This document shows, piece by piece, positions 1 through 6,921 of a stretch of DNA of 8,809 nucleotides. Under the pieces are notes generated by a model. The model saw only the letters and a list, made by a program, of their open reading frames with translations. It made no database searches and was not told the DNA's origin. Both the position numbers and the translations under genes were made by a program. The stretch is from CAYFQH01 sp964345215. GTDB taxonomy: Bacteria > Bacillota > Clostridia > Christensenellales > Aristaeellaceae. Every line of letters starts with the position of its first letter. Position 1 is the stretch's first letter. Where the stretch lies: contig CAYFQH010000061.1 in assembly GCA_964345215.1 (NCBI GenBank), positions 1 through 8,809 of the forward strand, read 5' to 3'.

Positions 1-196
1 GCCGGGTACCAAAAACCGTTAGAACCTTTTTCATTACTTTCTCAACTCCGTTTTTTATTTTGCCAGTCTAGGATTGACTTATATTTCATGTTATCAAATG
101 CTATTATAACGTACTCTATGGTAAAAAGGAATGATGAAAGGGCTTTTGATCTAACAAGATAGTACGAGAAGAAAGCCTGTAATTGCTGCTGCTTTA

Positions 197-225
197 TTGA
201 AAAAGTGATAAAATACTGGTATTCT
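197..225 (+). promoter_or_regulatory. Candidate sigma-A promoter for the glycosyltransferase operon
   Basis: TTGAAA (197-202, five of six consensus bases) is followed after exactly 17 bases by TATTCT (220-225, four of six), and the -10 box is preceded by TGG, an extended -10 element. A start near 232 would give a leader of about 178 bases. An overlapping alternative -10 (TGA then TAAAAT, 209-214) is also present. In AT-rich DNA such matches arise by chance, so this is only a reasonable candidate. Confidence 0.35.
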
Positions 226-246
226 ATTAAAGTGTGCTAGGTTAAA

Positions 247-276
247 AAGAGTACCGAAAGGGGTGCTTTTCAAGCA
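247..276 (+). promoter_or_regulatory. Leader hairpin with a competing downstream pairing
   Basis: Bases 247-255 (AAGAGTACC) pair with 262-270 (GGTGCTTTT) as nine continuous pairs, two of them G-T wobbles, around the loop GAAAGG. A second, mutually exclusive hairpin is possible between TGCTT (264-268) and AAGCA (272-276) with a three-base loop. Both lie between the candidate promoter and the first gene. No known riboswitch class was recognised, and there is no T-run after either stem, so a regulatory role is only inferred. Confidence 0.25.
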
Positions 277-409
277 AACAAATAGGAACCAATAAAGCTG
301 GGGAAGGTATGATGGGCTGGTTGTTAAAAAAACACCAGGCAAATAAGTAGGGATTTAATCTAGTGTACGGCTGATTTAATAATATTGCTTATAGCGGAGG
401 ATGCAAACC

Positions 410-751
410 ATGGCACATGAAAACTTTGAAGTGATAGAAAAGGAAAAAGCGAAATTAGCTGCAGCCCTTGCCTCAACCCGGGGGATCGAGGAGAAAACAA
501 AGCAACTAATATATACAATGGAAACAGACTTGTCAATGCAGGAGCGCAAAATACACGCTTTGCAACAACAGATGTTTATTTATGAAAATTCTTTTAAGCA
601 GCAATTGAAACTGGTGCTTAAAAACAGTGTGGCGCATTTAAGAACATTTGGATGCCGCCATCCCTTTATTGGTAAAATAATGAAAAAAACATACAGAATG
701 CTTAAAAGTGCATACGATGTCTTTTTTAAAAGAAACGGCGTAGATGGATAA
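410..751 (+). CDS. Short coiled-coil protein of unknown function preceding a glycosyltransferase
   Basis: I do not recognise the family. The start at 410 is chosen because GGAGG (396-400) lies nine bases upstream; the earlier in-frame ATG at 401 abuts that ribosome site and cannot be used efficiently. The product is 113 residues. About residues 1-72 are rich in Glu, Lys, Gln, Ala and Leu with no proline, the look of a long helix or coiled coil. The remaining C-terminal part is strongly basic and partly amphipathic (for example KIMKKTYRMLKSAYDVFFKR). No signal peptide or membrane segment is seen. Its stop (749-751) lies just before the next gene, whose ribosome site begins at base 751, so the two are very probably co-transcribed and translationally coupled. 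A plausible but unproven role is as a scaffold or oligomerisation partner of the large glycosyltransferase. Confidence 0.7.
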   Translation: MAHENFEVIEKEKAKLAAALASTRGIEEKTKQLIYTMETDLSMQERKIHALQQQMFIYENSFKQQLKLVLKNSVAHLRTFGCRHPFIGKIMKKTYRMLKSAYDVFFKRNGVDG

Positions 752-767
752 GGAAAGGACAGAGGGC

Positions 768-3700
768 ATGGCTTATGATCATCAGGTAATAGAAGAAAAG
801 TATATTAATATTCTTCGAGATGGGAAAAAAGCGCGTCTCCCTCTTGAAAAAAACATGAGGGAGAAAAAGAAAGCCGTTCTCCGTTCAAATATAGGCGGTT
901 TAAACGAACTTCGGGTCGCAGGCATTATGGATGAGTTTACAAGGGTCAGTTATGGACCTGAATGCCAGTTAATTCAATTAATGCCTGATCGGTTTATGGA
1001 GCAAATCAATGAGTTTAAGCCGGATCTTGTTTTCATTGAGTCGGCTTGGAATGGCTATAAAAATGCCTGGTTTCGTAAAGTGGATAGACTCAGCCCTGAG
1101 ATTTGCGCCTTAACAGCTTATTGTAAGAGTTTGAGTATTCCCACGGTTTTTTGGAATAAAGAAGATCCGGTTTCTCTTTCTGGATTTATGAATACAGCCG
1201 GGTTGTGTGATTATGTGTTTACAACGGATGTAGATGCAATAGGGCAATATAAAATGATTTTAGGCCATGATCGAGTGTATCATTTACATTTTGCGGCCCA
1301 GCCCCTGTACCACAATCCTATTGAGGAATATGACAGGAAGGATAAAATATCCTTTGCAGGAGCTTACTATCCCCGTTACCCTGAACGGATGAAAGTGATG
1401 GATGCCTTTACCCATGTGTTTATGGAAGGAATGGGCATGGATATTTATGACCGGAATTATCACAATCCCGATTCACCGTATTCCTTTCCTGAGCAGTACA
1501 AACCTCTTATTGTGGGCACCTTAAAACCGGAAGAAATAGGAGTAGCTTACAAAGGGTATCGCTACGGTTTAAACATGAACTCCATTTCTCAGTCTCAAAC
1601 CATGTTTGCCCGCCGGGTTTTTGAATTGATGGCTTCAAATACGGTGGTTGTGGGGAATTACTCCAGAGGGGTTAAAAACTATTTTGGTGATTTAACCATT
1701 TGTACAGACTCCCCTGAAACCCTTAGAGAAACTTTGGATTGCTACTGCGGCAGTATAAGCAATTACGAAAAATACCGCTTGTTGGCCTTGCGAAAGGTTT
1801 TATCTGAGCATTTATACGAAGACCGGTTGGATCAAATTATTAAGATTGTTTTTGGTATTTCCTTAAAAACAAAACTGCCTAAAATTTATGTTCTTACCGA
1901 TTATAAAACCCAAGAAGAAAAAGATAAAGTTGAAAAGATGCTAAGGAGGCAAAGTTTCCCAAATTGGGAAATGGTTCCCATCCAAGAGGGAGAGCAGATA
2001 GAGAAAAAAGAGGATAACAGCTACTATACCTTTTGTAGTTTACAGCATTATTATGGTGAGCATTATTTGCTGGACTTGGTTCTATCAACTCGATATGCCC
2101 AAAAAGATGGGTATGTAAAAGGAAATAAAAAGAAAAAACCCTATACCAGTGTAAGTAAGACCTTTTTAGACCAAGGTATTGTTAAATATGAATGCTTGGC
2201 CGGCAAACTCTTTTCTAAAGATATGTTTATCCAAGGAGATTTTCTAGCAACAGATCCTTTCCACTTCAAACAGAATCACCTTTTGGAGGGTTGTCCGGAA
2301 GTTGATGATGTAAAGATTCTAGATCAAGGCCTTGATATGGAGCAACTTCATGAACATAAAACAATAACAAAGCTATTAGGAGATGCTTATGAAGTAAAAG
2401 ACGCTGCCATGCTTTACAACGAGGCTGTTTTTTCTAAAGAGATAAATGGTAAAGTGATATCAGGACAACTGGCGATAAATAGCATCCTTTCAGGCGAGAA
2501 GATTGAATATGTGTACTTGAAAAAACAATATACGGTTGTAGATTATGAAGTGGCGGGAAAAATACAAGTTTGTTATGATATGAAAGGCGCTTTGGGTGTA
2601 ACAGGGCTTCTTTGGTTCTTTGACCAGAGCAACTACAGGATGGGTGTAGAGGAAATTCCTGCGAAACAGAATGTTTTTGTAGACATTCCTCGCAAAGCCT
2701 GTTTTTTCCAACTGGGGTTCAGGGTTCTAGGGGAAGGGCAGGCTCTTATACAAAACTTTACCCTTGGAAAGAAAAAAAACATTTCTTTTAACAACTATTA
2801 TGCAAAAAGGCCGGTTTTGGTAGTATCTGGTATGACCTCCGAGGCAGAAATTTGGTATGAAGGTCAATCTGTCCATAGGCGAGTGATGAATTATAAAGAT
2901 AGTGGCTTAAATATTGGCCTTATGTATTTTGGTAAAAATACCCCTTCACCCTTTGGTGACTTTAAAGGAGTTTCTCTGATAAGGGGCGGAAGAGATGCTT
3001 TGGAGGCAGTGATCTTAAGCCGAGGTCGCTGGACCTTTTGTATTCACTATTTAACCTTGGAAATGTGGGAAGCCATAGTCCCTCACCTAGAGAGGTTATC
3101 CTTAATTATTTGGCTTTATGGGCTTGAAAGAGAACCTTGTATACCAGGAATGTTTATGAGCGGAATTGATGAAAAATTAGCTAATAAAAAAAAGAAAAAT
3201 GACGAGTGGGAGGCCTTATGGGGCGATATCGCCTTAAAAGCGGAAAGGTTTGATATCCGTTTTATCGCATCGTCTCAACATTTATATAAAAAAGTGAATG
3301 AAAGAGTTGCAAAAAAATTGCCAAAAGAGAAGGTATCGATTATTTGTTACGGAATAGATACAAAGGCCTTTGCATATCAAAAAAAACCTTCTTACCAGCG
3401 TAAAAAAATATTATCGATAAACTCTTTTTCTTCTGAAAAATATGCCAATGACTTAACGGTTCAGTGCATTTTAGAACTTTCAAAACGGCCCTTTTTTGAT
3501 GAGTTAGAATTTCGGATTATTGGCGATGGCGCAATGTATGATGAGATGTTGGCACCATTAAAAGGTTTTGGCAATGTTATATTAGAAAGAAAGCTTCTAA
3601 ATCTAAAAGAAGTTGCACAAGTACACCAAGCCTATGGTGTCTTCCTATGCCCCAACCGCTACATCCTGCAAGAGCCTTTACAAGGTGAAGCCATGGCCTC

Positions 3701-3947
3701 GGGCCTTGTGCCTGTAACCAATGGGGTTGCTGCCACTTCTGAGTTCGTGGATGAAAGCTGCGGTATCTTAGCTCCGGCGGAAGATTATATGGAACTGGCC
3801 AACGCCATTGAAAAACTCTATTATGATGAAGAACTCTTTTCTCAAATGTCCTACTGTGCAGCGATGCGGGTGCGGAACCAATCAGACGCAGCACATGCCA
3901 TTAAAAAAGAAGTTGAGTTGATTAAAAGAGTTGCACAAGAGGAATAA
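768..3947 (+). CDS. Giant multi-domain glycosyltransferase (CgeB-like N-terminus, GT4-like C-terminus)
   Basis: A protein of 1059 residues. ATG 768 is preferred because AGGAAAGGA (751-759) sits eight bases upstream; an in-frame ATG at 744 would add eight residues and overlap the previous gene, but has no ribosome site. Numbering here is from 768. Residues ~35-185 resemble the CgeB N-terminal DUF3880 domain (PDLVFIESAWNG; IPTVFWNKEDPV; CDYVFTTD). Residues ~255-365 resemble the CgeB C-terminal transferase domain (ARRVFELMASNTVVVGNYSR). Residues ~370-500 (KIYVLTDYKTQEEKD onwards) look like a degenerate GT-A domain, and ~550-670 like a beta-rich, possibly carbohydrate-binding module. Residues ~680-1055 form a GT-B fold resembling family GT4, with GDGAMYDEM and GEAMASGLVPVTNGVAATSEF, the nucleotide-sugar site. 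The acid that usually sits eight residues before the Glu of GEAMA is Ile966 here. No signal peptide or membrane span is seen, so it is probably cytoplasmic, acting on a surface polymer precursor or protein such as flagellin or S-layer. Donor and acceptor are not known. Confidence 0.85.
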   Translation: MAYDHQVIEEKYINILRDGKKARLPLEKNMREKKKAVLRSNIGGLNELRVAGIMDEFTRVSYGPECQLIQLMPDRFMEQINEFKPDLVFIESAWNGYKNAWFRKVDRLSPEICALTAYCKSLSIPTVFWNKEDPVSLSGFMNTAGLCDYVFTTDVDAIGQYKMILGHDRVYHLHFAAQPLYHNPIEEYDRKDKISFAGAYYPRYPERMKVMDAFTHVFMEGMGMDIYDRNYHNPDSPYSFPEQYKPLIVGTLKPEEIGVAYKGYRYGLNMNSISQSQTMFARRVFELMASNTVVVGNYSRGVKNYFGDLTICTDSPETLRETLDCYCGSISNYEKYRLLALRKVLSEHLYEDRLDQIIKIVFGISLKTKLPKIYVLTDYKTQEEKDKVEKMLRRQSFPNWEMVPIQEGEQIEKKEDNSYYTFCSLQHYYGEHYLLDLVLSTRYAQKDGYVKGNKKKKPYTSVSKTFLDQGIVKYECLAGKLFSKDMFIQGDFLATDPFHFKQNHLLEGCPEVDDVKILDQGLDMEQLHEHKTITKLLGDAYEVKDAAMLYNEAVFSKEINGKVISGQLAINSILSGEKIEYVYLKKQYTVVDYEVAGKIQVCYDMKGALGVTGLLWFFDQSNYRMGVEEIPAKQNVFVDIPRKACFFQLGFRVLGEGQALIQNFTLGKKKNISFNNYYAKRPVLVVSGMTSEAEIWYEGQSVHRRVMNYKDSGLNIGLMYFGKNTPSPFGDFKGVSLIRGGRDALEAVILSRGRWTFCIHYLTLEMWEAIVPHLERLSLIIWLYGLEREPCIPGMFMSGIDEKLANKKKKNDEWEALWGDIALKAERFDIRFIASSQHLYKKVNERVAKKLPKEKVSIICYGIDTKAFAYQKKPSYQRKKILSINSFSSEKYANDLTVQCILELSKRPFFDELEFRIIGDGAMYDEMLAPLKGFGNVILERKLLNLKEVAQVHQAYGVFLCPNRYILQEPLQGEAMASGLVPVTNGVAATSEFVDESCGILAPAEDYMELANAIEKLYYDEELFSQMSYCAAMRVRNQSDAAHAIKKEVELIKRVAQEE

Positions 3948-3957
3948 TGGGTTGCGG
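3945..3957 (+). repeat. Direct repeat, copy 1 (13 bases, spans the glycosyltransferase stop)
   Basis: TAATGGGTTGCGG is found here, using the TAA stop of the glycosyltransferase, and again exactly at 4100-4112 inside wecC, where it encodes part of the NAD-binding loop. Here it opens an eight-codon frame (ATG at 3948, ending at a TAA) behind AGAGGAAT, which would begin MGCG like the wecC loop. Confidence 0.6.
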
Positions 3958-3977
3958 ACAAAGGCACTTTTAAAAAA

Positions 3978-4006
3978 TTCACTGAATCTAATAATTGTGG
4001 TATAAT
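3978..4006 (+). promoter_or_regulatory. Extended -10 promoter for wecC
   Basis: A perfect TATAAT (4001-4006) is preceded by TGG at 3998-4000, giving the extended -10 TGnTATAAT. Exactly 17 bases upstream is TTCACT (3978-3983), four of six matches to TTGACA. Transcription would begin near 4013, about 50 bases before the wecC start. It suggests that the dehydrogenase can be expressed apart from the glycosyltransferase; no clear terminator separates the two, so read-through is also likely. Confidence 0.7.
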
Positions 4007-4062
4007 GTCCATTGTGCTAATTTGCTAATACTTATTCATGCAATATCGAAAGGATATGAAAT

Positions 4063-5334
4063 ATGGAACATTTTGAAAACGAGAATCCAAGCGTTTGCGT
4101 AATGGGTTGCGGCTATATTGGTTTACCCACCATGGCCATGTTTTCAAAACACGGTTGTAGGGTTCTTGGGGTGGATGTAAGCGAAAGAATTGTAAATAAA
4201 ATTAACAAAGGTGAAATACATATTGAAGAACCGGGCCTGGCGGAGATTGTGAAAGAGGCCGTTGAAAAAGGGCTGATGAGCGCCTCCTTAGTGCCCCAGT
4301 CAGCGGATGTATTTATTATTGCAGTACCAACCCCCAATAACAATGATGAGTATTTAAGCTGCGATTTAACCTATGTTAAAGATGCTGTACATAAAATAGT
4401 TCCTTATTTACAAAAAGGAAGCATGATTATTGTTGAATCCACCATGGCGCCTCGCTCAACAGATGATCATATTAAACCCATAATTGAAAAAGCTGGCTTT
4501 GTTATTGGGGAAGATGTTTACCTGGCCCACTGCCCTGAACGGGTTTTACCAGGAAAAATACTCTATGAGTTAACCCATAATAACCGTATTGTTGGGGGCA
4601 TTACCCCCACTTGTGCCGAGAAAATTGCCCAGGTATACGATGTTTTTGTACAGGGGGAAATCATTAAAACTTCCGCACGTACGGCTGAAATGTCAAAATG
4701 TATGGAAAACACTTTCAGAGATGTGAATATTGCCCTGGCTAACGAACTGGCTAAAATATGCGACCATTTGGATATAGATGCCCTTGAAGTGATTCAACTG
4801 GCCAACAAGCATCCCCGGGTAAACATTCATCAGCCTGGCCCAGGGGTGGGGGGGCATTGCCTGGCAATCGATCCTTATTTCATCAGCGCTGAAGCCCCTG
4901 AAATTGCAAAAATCATTCGTCTCAGCCGGGATACAAACAAAAGCATGCCTGCTTTTGTGGTCGAAAAAATCGAAAAAATGCTGGGAGATGCAAAAGACCC
5001 TAAAATTGCCATTATGGGAACCGCTTACAAAGGCAATATTGATGACCGGCGTGAAAGCCCCGCTTTGGAGGTGATTGCCCAGTTACAGGAAAAAGGGTAT
5101 ACTCTGGCGGTCAATGATGACCACGTAGGGGACCCGGCCTATGTATCTATGGAAAAGGCAGCCAGCGGTGCCGATATAATGGTTGTTTTAACAGACCACG
5201 ATGAATATAAAAAAGATCGCCTGCATGCCCTGACGGGGATGATGAAAACCCCCTTGATCTTTGATACTCGAAATATTGTAAGCCCTGCAGAAGGAATTCG
5301 CATCGTTAATTTTGGCAGCCTTTCCAAGGCCTGA
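4063..5334 (+). CDS. wecC: UDP-N-acetyl-D-mannosamine dehydrogenase (WecC type)
   Basis: Oxidises C6 of UDP-ManNAc to UDP-ManNAcA with two NAD+, in the cytoplasm, to supply a uronic acid sugar for surface polysaccharides. The 423 residues fit the family length. The N-terminal NAD-binding loop is GCGYIGLPT (Gly15, Gly17, Gly20). The signature HCPERVLPGKILYEL and the stretch SRDTNKS follow E. coli WecC more closely than UDP-glucose dehydrogenases. TAEMSKCMENTFRDVNIA and the active-site GPGVGGHC, with catalytic Cys266, are intact, and the C-terminal UDP-binding part shows YKGNIDDRRESPALEV. AAAGGA lies eight bases before ATG. The gene has its own promoter and follows the glycosyltransferase, which suggests that its product feeds the same glycan. 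The matching 2-epimerase (WecB) is not in the window. A related substrate such as UDP-GlcNAc or UDP-GalNAc cannot be excluded. Confidence 0.9.
   Translation: MEHFENENPSVCVMGCGYIGLPTMAMFSKHGCRVLGVDVSERIVNKINKGEIHIEEPGLAEIVKEAVEKGLMSASLVPQSADVFIIAVPTPNNNDEYLSCDLTYVKDAVHKIVPYLQKGSMIIVESTMAPRSTDDHIKPIIEKAGFVIGEDVYLAHCPERVLPGKILYELTHNNRIVGGITPTCAEKIAQVYDVFVQGEIIKTSARTAEMSKCMENTFRDVNIALANELAKICDHLDIDALEVIQLANKHPRVNIHQPGPGVGGHCLAIDPYFISAEAPEIAKIIRLSRDTNKSMPAFVVEKIEKMLGDAKDPKIAIMGTAYKGNIDDRRESPALEVIAQLQEKGYTLAVNDDHVGDPAYVSMEKAASGADIMVVLTDHDEYKKDRLHALTGMMKTPLIFDTRNIVSPAEGIRIVNFGSLSKA
4100..4112 (+). repeat. Direct repeat, copy 2 (13 bases, inside wecC)
   Basis: Second exact copy of TAATGGGTTGCGG, 155 bases after the first, encoding the Met-Gly-Cys-Gly of the dinucleotide-binding loop of the dehydrogenase. 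Confidence 0.6.
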
Positions 5335-5363
5335 TATTTTAGGCAAACAGACTTATACTAGCT

Positions 5364-5420
5364 AAAAAAGCAAAACCCCCTTTTTTTGCACAGTGCATGG
5401 CAATAAAAGAGGGTTTTGTT
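5364..5420. terminator. Bidirectional intrinsic terminator between wecC and coaBC
   Basis: CAAAACCC (5371-5378) pairs with GGGTTTTG (5411-5418), and after one C/A mismatch the stem continues with C5380-G5409 and T5381-5384 with A5405-5408, leaving a 20-base loop. In the - direction the stem is followed by CTTTTTT (A-run 5364-5369 on the + strand), a good U-tract for coaBC. In the + direction the T-rich arm TTTTGTT plays the same part for wecC. The convergent genes on both sides make the assignment convincing. Confidence 0.8.
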
Positions 5421-5454
5421 ATCGATATGATCATATCAAGTTTGATAAATAAAC

Positions 5455-6708
5455 TTATTTAAGAAAAAACTGCTCAATGATTTCGTCTATCATCTGCTCT
5501 GCAAGGGCTCTTTTACTATTTAAAGGAAGGGGTTTAACACCTGCATGGGTAATTAAAGTAATAATATTTGTATCCACATCAAAGCCGGCACCAGGTTGAG
5601 TTACATCGTTGGCAACAATCATATCTAAGGATTTTTTGATCAATTTTTTTTGGGCATTTTGTTCCAGGTCGTTTGTTTCAGCGGCGAAGCCTACTAAAAT
5701 TTGGCCCGGCCGTTTTTTTGCCCCAACAGCCGCTGCAATATCCGGGTTTTCAATCAGTTCAAGGGTGAAAGAAGAGGCGGAATCTTGCTTTTTTATTTTT
5801 TCTCGGGAGGGATGGGCAAAACGGTAGTCGCTTGGGGCTGCCGCCTGAATGATTAAATCGTAGTTCTGAGAATGAGGAACCACTGCATCATAGAGCTGTT
5901 GTGTACTTTGAATGGAAATGACTTGATTCATTCCCTGGGGAATGGGAAGGGCCACAGGGCCCGTAACCAAGGTAACCTGGGCCCCTTTTTTTTGGGCTGC
6001 CTGGGCCAAAGCGTAGCCCATTTTGCCCGAGGAACGGTTGGTTAAATAGCGCACCGGGTCCAGCGCTTCCTGTGTTGGACCGGCTGTTACCAATACGGAT
6101 TTACCCATCAAATCTTGGGAAGGCAATAATATATCAATGATTTTTGCTACAATCTCATCAGGTTCGCTCATCCGTCCCGGGCCATAGATGCCCTCGGCTA
6201 AAAAACCGTCACCAGGGCCGATTAGCTGAACTCCACGGCCTTTTAAGGTTTGTACATTTTTTACCGTGGCCGGGGCCAGCCACATATTGGTGTTCATGGC
6301 CGGGGCCAGCAAAACAGGGGCAGTGGTGGCTAAAATGGTAGTAGAGAGCATGTCGTCAGCCAGGCCGTTTGCCATTTTTGCAATAATATTGGCTGTTGCC
6401 GGGGCAATACAAAACAAATCGGCTTTTTTTGCCAGGGCGATGTGCTCCACCTCCCAGGTTTGGGGCCGCTCAAATGTATCTACAACAACAGGGTTTACAG
6501 ACATGGTTTCAAAGGTGAGAGGTGTAACAAAGGCGCAGGCATTTTTAGTCATCACAACAAAAACTCTTGCGCCTTGTTTTTTTAGTTTTGAAACAACATC
6601 CACCGCCTTGTAGGCGGCAATACCTCCTGCTACACCAAAAACAATTGTTTTTCCCTCCAGAGGCGGGGTATTAAGGTTATTCTTTTTCACTTCCTGCAGG
6701 TCGTTCAT
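5455..6708 (-). CDS. coaBC: Bifunctional phosphopantothenoylcysteine decarboxylase / phosphopantothenate-cysteine ligase
   Basis: Cytoplasmic CoA biosynthesis: the C-terminal ligase (CoaB) joins 4'-phosphopantothenate to cysteine with CTP, and the N-terminal flavoprotein (CoaC) decarboxylates the product to 4'-phosphopantetheine. CoaC covers about residues 18-190: GVAGGIAAYKAV binds FMN, His89 (in VEHIAL) is the catalytic His, and Asn139 lies in PAMNTNMW. The ligase follows from about 205: VTAGPTQEALDPVRYLTNRS, SSGKMG, KIKK from Lys304, GFAAETND and VANDV. The flap that carries a catalytic Cys in E. coli and B. subtilis (ACGD or ACGY) reads FLAEGIYGPGRM here, with Glu172 at that place. At 417 residues the length is normal. 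The start ATG 6708 overlaps the end of rpoZ by 32 bases and has no clear ribosome site, so translational coupling is likely. It gives about 16 residues more than usual, and a later start is possible. Transcription ends at the hairpin at 5364-5420. Confidence 0.95.
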   Translation of the reverse strand: MNDLQEVKKNNLNTPPLEGKTIVFGVAGGIAAYKAVDVVSKLKKQGARVFVVMTKNACAFVTPLTFETMSVNPVVVDTFERPQTWEVEHIALAKKADLFCIAPATANIIAKMANGLADDMLSTTILATTAPVLLAPAMNTNMWLAPATVKNVQTLKGRGVQLIGPGDGFLAEGIYGPGRMSEPDEIVAKIIDILLPSQDLMGKSVLVTAGPTQEALDPVRYLTNRSSGKMGYALAQAAQKKGAQVTLVTGPVALPIPQGMNQVISIQSTQQLYDAVVPHSQNYDLIIQAAAPSDYRFAHPSREKIKKQDSASSFTLELIENPDIAAAVGAKKRPGQILVGFAAETNDLEQNAQKKLIKKSLDMIVANDVTQPGAGFDVDTNIITLITHAGVKPLPLNSKRALAEQMIDEIIEQFFLK

Positions 6709-6892
6709 AAGTAATCAGCCCCCGATTAATTTCTTCAATAGCAACTTTTAAAGGCTTCATATTTTTTGTATCAATTAAAGGCAGGGCACCGCCGAGAAGC
6801 TGTTGGGCTCTTTTTGAAGTTTCTACAACCAGCGTGTAGCGGCAGTCTACCTTTTCGGATAATTCAACAATGTTTGGTTCTACAATGGACAT
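6677..6892 (-). CDS. rpoZ: RNA polymerase omega subunit
   Basis: Small subunit that helps fold and hold the beta-prime subunit in the RNA polymerase core. The 71 residues match the short Firmicute form. The omega pattern is seen: CRYTLVVETSKRAQQLL (about residues 17-33), then KPLKVAIEEINRGLITY. The ribosome site is near perfect, AAGGAGG at 6900-6906 and seven bases before ATG. The gene follows gmk by 54 bases and overlaps coaBC by 32, the usual order in Firmicutes. A candidate promoter lies just upstream, across the end of gmk. Confidence 0.93.
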   Translation of the reverse strand: MSIVEPNIVELSEKVDCRYTLVVETSKRAQQLLGGALPLIDTKNMKPLKVAIEEINRGLITYERPAGSEKE

Positions 6893-6921
6893 AAAACAAC
6901 CTCCTTATATGTGACCTATAT

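Larger units (their letters stand above)
1..409. other. Non-coding upstream region of the glycosyltransferase operon
   Basis: No convincing gene is seen in this AT-rich stretch. One + strand frame stays open from base 1 to a TAG at 160-162 (53 codons), which could be the tail of an upstream gene, but its composition gives no recognisable family. A hairpin can form between 140-147 and 171-178 (core GGCTTT/AAAGCC) with a 23-base loop; it lacks a following T-run and so is not a clear terminator. Further on lie a candidate promoter near 197-225 and a leader hairpin at 247-270. The strong GGAGG at 396-400 belongs to the first gene. Confidence 0.5.

Noticed and set aside
74..110. TTGACT followed by TATAAC as a promoter
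   Set aside because: The spacer is 25 bases, too long for a sigma-A promoter; with 17 bases the -10 would be AATGCT, a poor match.
1..162. Open frame of 53 codons from the window edge to TAG at 160
   Set aside because: It could be the end of an upstream gene, but the sequence shows no family features, and AT-rich DNA can stay open this long by chance; not enough to call a partial gene.
140..178. Hairpin GGGCTTTT/GAAAGCCT as a terminator of an upstream gene
   Set aside because: Large 23-base loop, two wobble pairs and no T-run after the stem; weak as an intrinsic terminator.
151..342. 63-codon - strand frame rich in Phe and Leu
   Set aside because: No ribosome site, and it covers the candidate promoter and leader hairpin of the + strand operon; its hydrophobic make-up follows from A-rich DNA on the other strand.
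3577..3894. 105-codon - strand frame inside the glycosyltransferase
   Set aside because: It lies wholly opposite the conserved GT4-like domain and has no family features or ribosome site.
6266..6613. 115-codon + strand frame inside coaBC
   Set aside because: Shadow of the conserved CoaC domain on the other strand, with no independent support.
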